From: Paraburkholderia graminis C4D1M
Lineage (GTDB): Bacteria > Pseudomonadota > Gammaproteobacteria > Burkholderiales > Burkholderiaceae
Assembly: GCF_000172415.1 (NCBI RefSeq)
Contig: NZ_ABLD01000025.1
Span: 1-64,000 of the forward strand
Direction of reading: 5' to 3'
Length of the DNA stretch: 64,000 nt
The number at the start of each line of letters is the position of its first letter. Within the stretch, counting starts at the first letter, position 1. Of this stretch, positions 60,928 to 64,000 are shown piece by piece. The position numbers and the translations under genes are program-made. Under the pieces are notes generated by a model that saw only the letters and a program-made list of their open reading frames with translations, had not been told where the DNA came from and ran no database searches.

Positions 60928-62604
60928 ATGAACGCTTCAACCATACAAAAACGAATGCACTGGCTTCGAGGCGTCAATATGAACAGCCCTCGTGCGCTGA
61001 TGCACGCATGCTGGATCGTGCCAATTATCTTTGGTCTCTATTCGCTCGGTCAGGGTGCCGACTCGAATTGGGACCTCCGCAACTACCATCTATACAACGC
61101 CTACGCGTTTCTGCACGGCAGACTCGCGGTTGACCTGGCTCCAGCGGGGATGCAAAGCTATTTTAATCCGCTGCTGGACGTTCCCTATTACCTGATGACC
61201 ATGCATTTACCTGCGATGCTGGTCGGGTTCATTATGGGGGTAATCCACGGTCTTAACTTCGTCCTCGTCCTCGGAATTTGTCGCCTGACACTGTCCGACC
61301 TCCCTGAATCGCTGCGCTATCGCGCGCCGTTCTGGCTCGCGCTCGCTGGCTGTGTGACCGCCAACTTCCTGTCTGCCGTCGGCAACAGCATGGGAGACAA
61401 CACCACCTCGCTCGTCAGTCTGGGCGCTTTACTCATCGTCCTGAGGATATGGCCGCGACTCGCGCAGACCAGTGTGCACGTAATCGCGATGCTGTTCCTT
61501 GGCGGCATCGTTTCAGGCGCAGGTGCCGGTCTCAAACTAACGACCGTCGTCTATTCCGTCGCCCTCTGCGGTGGCCTGTTGTTCGCACCGGTATCAATCC
61601 CGGCTCGCTTCCGCGCTGCGTTCGTATTCGGACTCGGCGTTCTTGCCGGCCTCGCCATGACGGGCGGCTTTTGGTTCGCGGAGCTTTGGACCCGGTACGG
61701 GAACCCCCTTTATCCGCAGTTCAGTTCAGTCTTTCCAAGTCCGCTTACGGCTCCCGTGTCTGTGGTTGACACGCAGTGGCTTCCAAAGAATCTTTGGGAG
61801 GCACTGGCCTATCCCTTTATCTTCTCGATCAACCCGCACAGGGTCGCTCAGGCTCGCCTGCATCAGATCATCTGGGCTGTGGCTTACGTATGCTTTTGGT
61901 CCTGGGTCATCTATTGCGGCGCGCGAGCGCTTAAACGCTCCGCCCGGCCGCTGTTGCCAAGCCGTGGCCGTTACGTTATCGCATACGTCGTTATCGGTTT
62001 CGTCGTCTGGATGAAGCTCTTCAGCATTCAACGATATCTGGTCGCGGTCGAAGTGTGCTTGCCGCTGGTGATCTACCTGCTGCTCGGACAGATGCTTGCT
62101 TACGAACGAGCACAGCGGATCTGCAAGAGAATTCTTATCGCGTGCTCGGTCCTCGTCCTGATCGGCGGGGCACATTCGTGGGGCCATGAGTCGTGGGCTA
62201 GAAACATGTTCTCTATCGATTTGCCGCCTCTCGCAGAGCCTGAAAAAACGACCGTGTTGCTCACAGCAGGCGATCCGCCGCTCGGCTGGATGGTCCCCCT
62301 ATTCCCGCAGGATGTCGCCTTTGCCACCACCCGCTCGGCGTTTCCGCAGGCTCGACCCGCCTTCGATAACAAGATCCATGAAATTGCACGCTCGCGGGGA
62401 GGGCCGGTCTACGCATTGATACCAGGCTATTGGGACAAAGATCGATACGATGTGCCAAGAAATGCACGCGAGATGGCGGACTCGCAAGCGGCCCTCGCGG
62501 ACTATGGGTTCTCGCTGGACGTTGCGTCGTGCGTCTTATACAAAGGACACATCGGGGCTGGCACCTATCCGTATCAGTGGTGCCGCCTCGCCAGTAAAAG
62601 GTAG
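60928..62604 (+). CDS. Large polytopic membrane protein, probable serotype-specific (Gtr-type) glycosyltransferase
   Basis: 558 residues with about eleven hydrophobic segments. An early acidic loop WDLRNYHLYNAYAFLHGRL resembles the DxD/ExD catalytic loop after the first membrane segment of GT-C fold enzymes. The C-terminal 130 residues form a soluble periplasmic tail (SWARNMFSIDLPPLAEPEK, PVYALIPGYWDKDRYDVPRN). Follows gtrB- and gtrA-like genes with about 20 bases, so it probably transfers the flipped sugar to O-antigen or another glycan. No named family recognised with certainty. Confidence 0.7.
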   Translation: MNASTIQKRMHWLRGVNMNSPRALMHACWIVPIIFGLYSLGQGADSNWDLRNYHLYNAYAFLHGRLAVDLAPAGMQSYFNPLLDVPYYLMTMHLPAMLVGFIMGVIHGLNFVLVLGICRLTLSDLPESLRYRAPFWLALAGCVTANFLSAVGNSMGDNTTSLVSLGALLIVLRIWPRLAQTSVHVIAMLFLGGIVSGAGAGLKLTTVVYSVALCGGLLFAPVSIPARFRAAFVFGLGVLAGLAMTGGFWFAELWTRYGNPLYPQFSSVFPSPLTAPVSVVDTQWLPKNLWEALAYPFIFSINPHRVAQARLHQIIWAVAYVCFWSWVIYCGARALKRSARPLLPSRGRYVIAYVVIGFVVWMKLFSIQRYLVAVEVCLPLVIYLLLGQMLAYERAQRICKRILIACSVLVLIGGAHSWGHESWARNMFSIDLPPLAEPEKTTVLLTAGDPPLGWMVPLFPQDVAFATTRSAFPQARPAFDNKIHEIARSRGGPVYALIPGYWDKDRYDVPRNAREMADSQAALADYGFSLDVASCVLYKGHIGAGTYPYQWCRLASKR

Positions 62605-62794
62605 CCGATGAAATCCGGTGAAAGTACGGCGCCGATCGGCGAGACCGCCGATCACCCGACTCTTGATGCGAGTGCGTCGGACGTTGTGTATTTCACTCGA
62701 AACTGGGCAATGATTCCGCGGCAAGCAGGACAGGCATTTCACGCGAGGCTGGACATCGGCCACCGCCGTTTCCGCGACGAGCATGAACAGGCAG
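62605..62794. other. Gap between convergent gtr-like and immunity-like genes
   Basis: An ATG at 62608 opens 94 codons that soon overlap the opposite gene, without a recognised motif. No clear terminator hairpin. Confidence 0.4.
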
Positions 62795-63241
62795 CTAGCG
62801 ATATTCGTCGATTTCGATCGTTCCGCGCATTGCTTCGATTATTGAGCGGATGTCGTTGGGCACGTCGGGTACACGGTTTCCTGAGGGGTTGAACCAGAAG
62901 CAGGAGAACCCAACCTTCGCACCGTTCTGTTGCACGATCTCCTTCAAACCCTCGCGGGGCAAACCAAGGCGCGCTATGAGATACCGCAAATGCGGTTCCA
63001 GCAAATCGCTTTCTACCGCCGATTCGCTGCTTACGCCCCACAGGCCCGTTTTCCCCAAAGCCTTACTGGACTTTCCGGAAGGAAGGGCAAATGACTTTCC
63101 TTTGACGATCGCGGTGTCAGGGGTTATCTGAAAGTACTGCGTCCAGAATTCCGGTGATACGGCGTCTCCGGTTATCAGGAAAGACGCGTAGGCTCCGGCG
63201 TCCGCGCTCGCATTTGATGTTGAAGACTGGTTATGGTGCAT
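62795..63241 (-). CDS. DUF4279-like protein, possible immunity protein
   Basis: 148 residues from ATG 63241. YASFLITGDAVSPEFWTQYF and GKTGLWGVSSESAVESDLLEPHLRYLIARL followed by VGFSCFWFNPSG match the DUF4279 pattern, a family seen as immunity partners of polymorphic toxins. The ATG lies inside the last codons of the gene upstream (overlap of 11 bases), so the two are translated in tandem, as toxin-immunity pairs are. Function is inferred from this arrangement. Confidence 0.65.
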   Translation of the reverse strand: MHHNQSSTSNASADAGAYASFLITGDAVSPEFWTQYFQITPDTAIVKGKSFALPSGKSSKALGKTGLWGVSSESAVESDLLEPHLRYLIARLGLPREGLKEIVQQNGAKVGFSCFWFNPSGNRVPDVPNDIRSIIEAMRGTIEIDEYR

Positions 63242-64000
63242 AGTCGTGAATGCTGTCCTCAAATATTTTCCCGTTGAATTCCACGTTGCCATTGTCGTGA
63301 AAGATGCTGTTATCCGCTGGTCCAAGACGATTGGCATCTTTGAACTTGTGGAGCATAGTCCCGAACGTTTTGTAGTCGTAGCCAAGCATCTTCGCCGCAT
63401 AGCGTGGATTATTCGTACTAGCCGCCAGTTCCGCTATGTCGCCGCTCACCGGATCTGGCGCGTAATCGAACGGCTGCGCATCGCCAAGCGGCGTAGCCGT
63501 TTCCGTAAGGTCACTCACAGCGTCGGCCAGTGACGAAGACTCAGCATTCGCATAGCGATCTGCAACCGCATTCGCCCGGTCCACAATGTCGTTATAGCGG
63601 TCAATGTATGCCGTCGCGGCATCGTAGGACATTCCGCAATCGTTCATTAACGAGCTGCGGAAGCTCGGGACCCTCTCCGGCTTAGGCACCGGATTGCCCA
63701 CCGCGCCTCCCGTCCGCGATTGCTCGGCAATCAGCACAACACTCTCGCCACGGATCATCGACTGCAACGTCTCTACGACCTCAACGTCAGCGCCATTCTT
63801 TGCCAACCGCTCGTGCCAATAGAAATTCGTCGCGAGAAACGCGCGGACCCGCCGAACCAGCGCCGCGTCTTTAGCCCACACATCGGCATATGCGCGTTGT
63901 GAGAACTTCTTGCCCTCTTCAACCGCCTCTTTCTGCTCGGTAGAAAGAAAGATACGCCCACTTCCATAGGCATCCTTACGGTACATCACCCACCGTTGAA
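63231..64000 (-). CDS. C-terminal part of unknown protein, possible polymorphic toxin (cut by window edge)
   Basis: At least 256 codons, open to the window edge: QRWVMYRKDAYGSGRIFLST is read through the last bases, so the real start lies outside. The visible region is charged and helical (SLMNDCGMSYDAATAYIDRY, DRANAVADRYANAESSSL) and ends with a compact FHDNGNVEFNGKIF-type module often seen at the end of secreted toxin-like proteins. No catalytic motif recognised. Overlaps the DUF4279-like gene by 11 bases. Confidence 0.55.
   Translation of the reverse strand, partial: QRWVMYRKDAYGSGRIFLSTEQKEAVEEGKKFSQRAYADVWAKDAALVRRVRAFLATNFYWHERLAKNGADVEVVETLQSMIRGESVVLIAEQSRTGGAVGNPVPKPERVPSFRSSLMNDCGMSYDAATAYIDRYNDIVDRANAVADRYANAESSSLADAVSDLTETATPLGDAQPFDYAPDPVSGDIAELAASTNNPRYAAKMLGYDYKTFGTMLHKFKDANRLGPADNSIFHDNGNVEFNGKIFEDSIHDYAP

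Noticed and set aside
1..64000. Search for tRNA, rRNA, CRISPR arrays and intact IS elements
   Set aside because: No cloverleaf with conserved arms, no regularly spaced repeats and no transposase-like frame were recognised; fine-scale RNA prediction could not be run.

Overview
This is a high-GC (about 60-65 %) chromosomal segment of a betaproteobacterium of the Burkholderia / Paraburkholderia / Caballeronia group. The assignment rests on the Burkholderia-type porin, the glycine-betaine catabolic island with GbdR, the many LysR and ribose-type ABC genes, and protein-level resemblance; no rRNA, tRNA or CRISPR is visible.

Region 1 (0.3-13.8 kb, all minus strand) is a catabolic cluster that fits the published RuBisCO-like-protein route for D-apiose, a branched plant cell-wall pentose. 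In transcription order it holds a ribose-type ABC importer (binding protein, DUF2291 lipoprotein, ATPase, permease), D-apiose dehydrogenase (ApsD) and D-apionolactonase (ApnL). A second unit follows: an MFS transporter, D-apionate oxidoisomerase (ApnO), a RuBisCO-like protein (OiaX/OiaC type) and a DUF1537 kinase (OiaK). A GntR/FCD regulator lies at the far end. A motif TGGT[A/G]T[G/A]ATGA occurs in front of the regulator, the MFS unit and the ABC unit, and is the likely operator of a three-promoter regulon.

Region 2 (13.8-17.8 kb) is decayed: fragments of an amino-acid ABC permease and another enzyme, a lipoprotein with propeller-like repeats, a small SET-domain protein, and an SDR pseudogene that seems to contain an internal inversion.

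Region 3 (17.9-30 kb) is mixed metabolic DNA: LysR, LDH2-family dehydrogenase, MFS and a leaderless family-3 binding protein; a SnoaL-like protein; a region without clear genes but with two strong inverted repeats; a GH63 glycosidase; a hexapeptide acetyltransferase; a quinone-oxidoreductase-like enzyme with a LysR.

Region 4 (30-36.6 kb) has a QseB/QseC-like two-component system, a CBS-BON protein, a zinc alcohol dehydrogenase, a broken UspA gene, a small membrane protein and a porin.

Region 5 (36.8-55.5 kb) is an osmoprotectant-to-serine block. It contains a choline-binding protein, choline sulfatase BetC with a divergent LysR, PurU, a betaine-binding protein, GbcB/GbcA, an EtfB/EtfA pair, DgcB/DgcA, a DUF5943-like protein, an M19 dipeptidase, GlyA and the regulator GbdR. 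Together they release choline, demethylate glycine betaine and dimethylglycine, and route glycine and one-carbon units to serine; betBA and sarcosine oxidase are not in the window. dgcB carries an apparent one-base frameshift near its start.

Region 6 (55.6-64 kb) starts with a cytochrome c / 2Fe-2S / molybdopterin oxidoreductase operon whose large subunit has lost its N-terminus. The break abuts a gtr-like set (GT2 glycosyltransferase with a frameshift, GtrA flippase, large polytopic protein), then an immunity-like DUF4279 protein and the C-terminal part of a possible polymorphic toxin cut by the window edge. This looks like one end of a genomic island.
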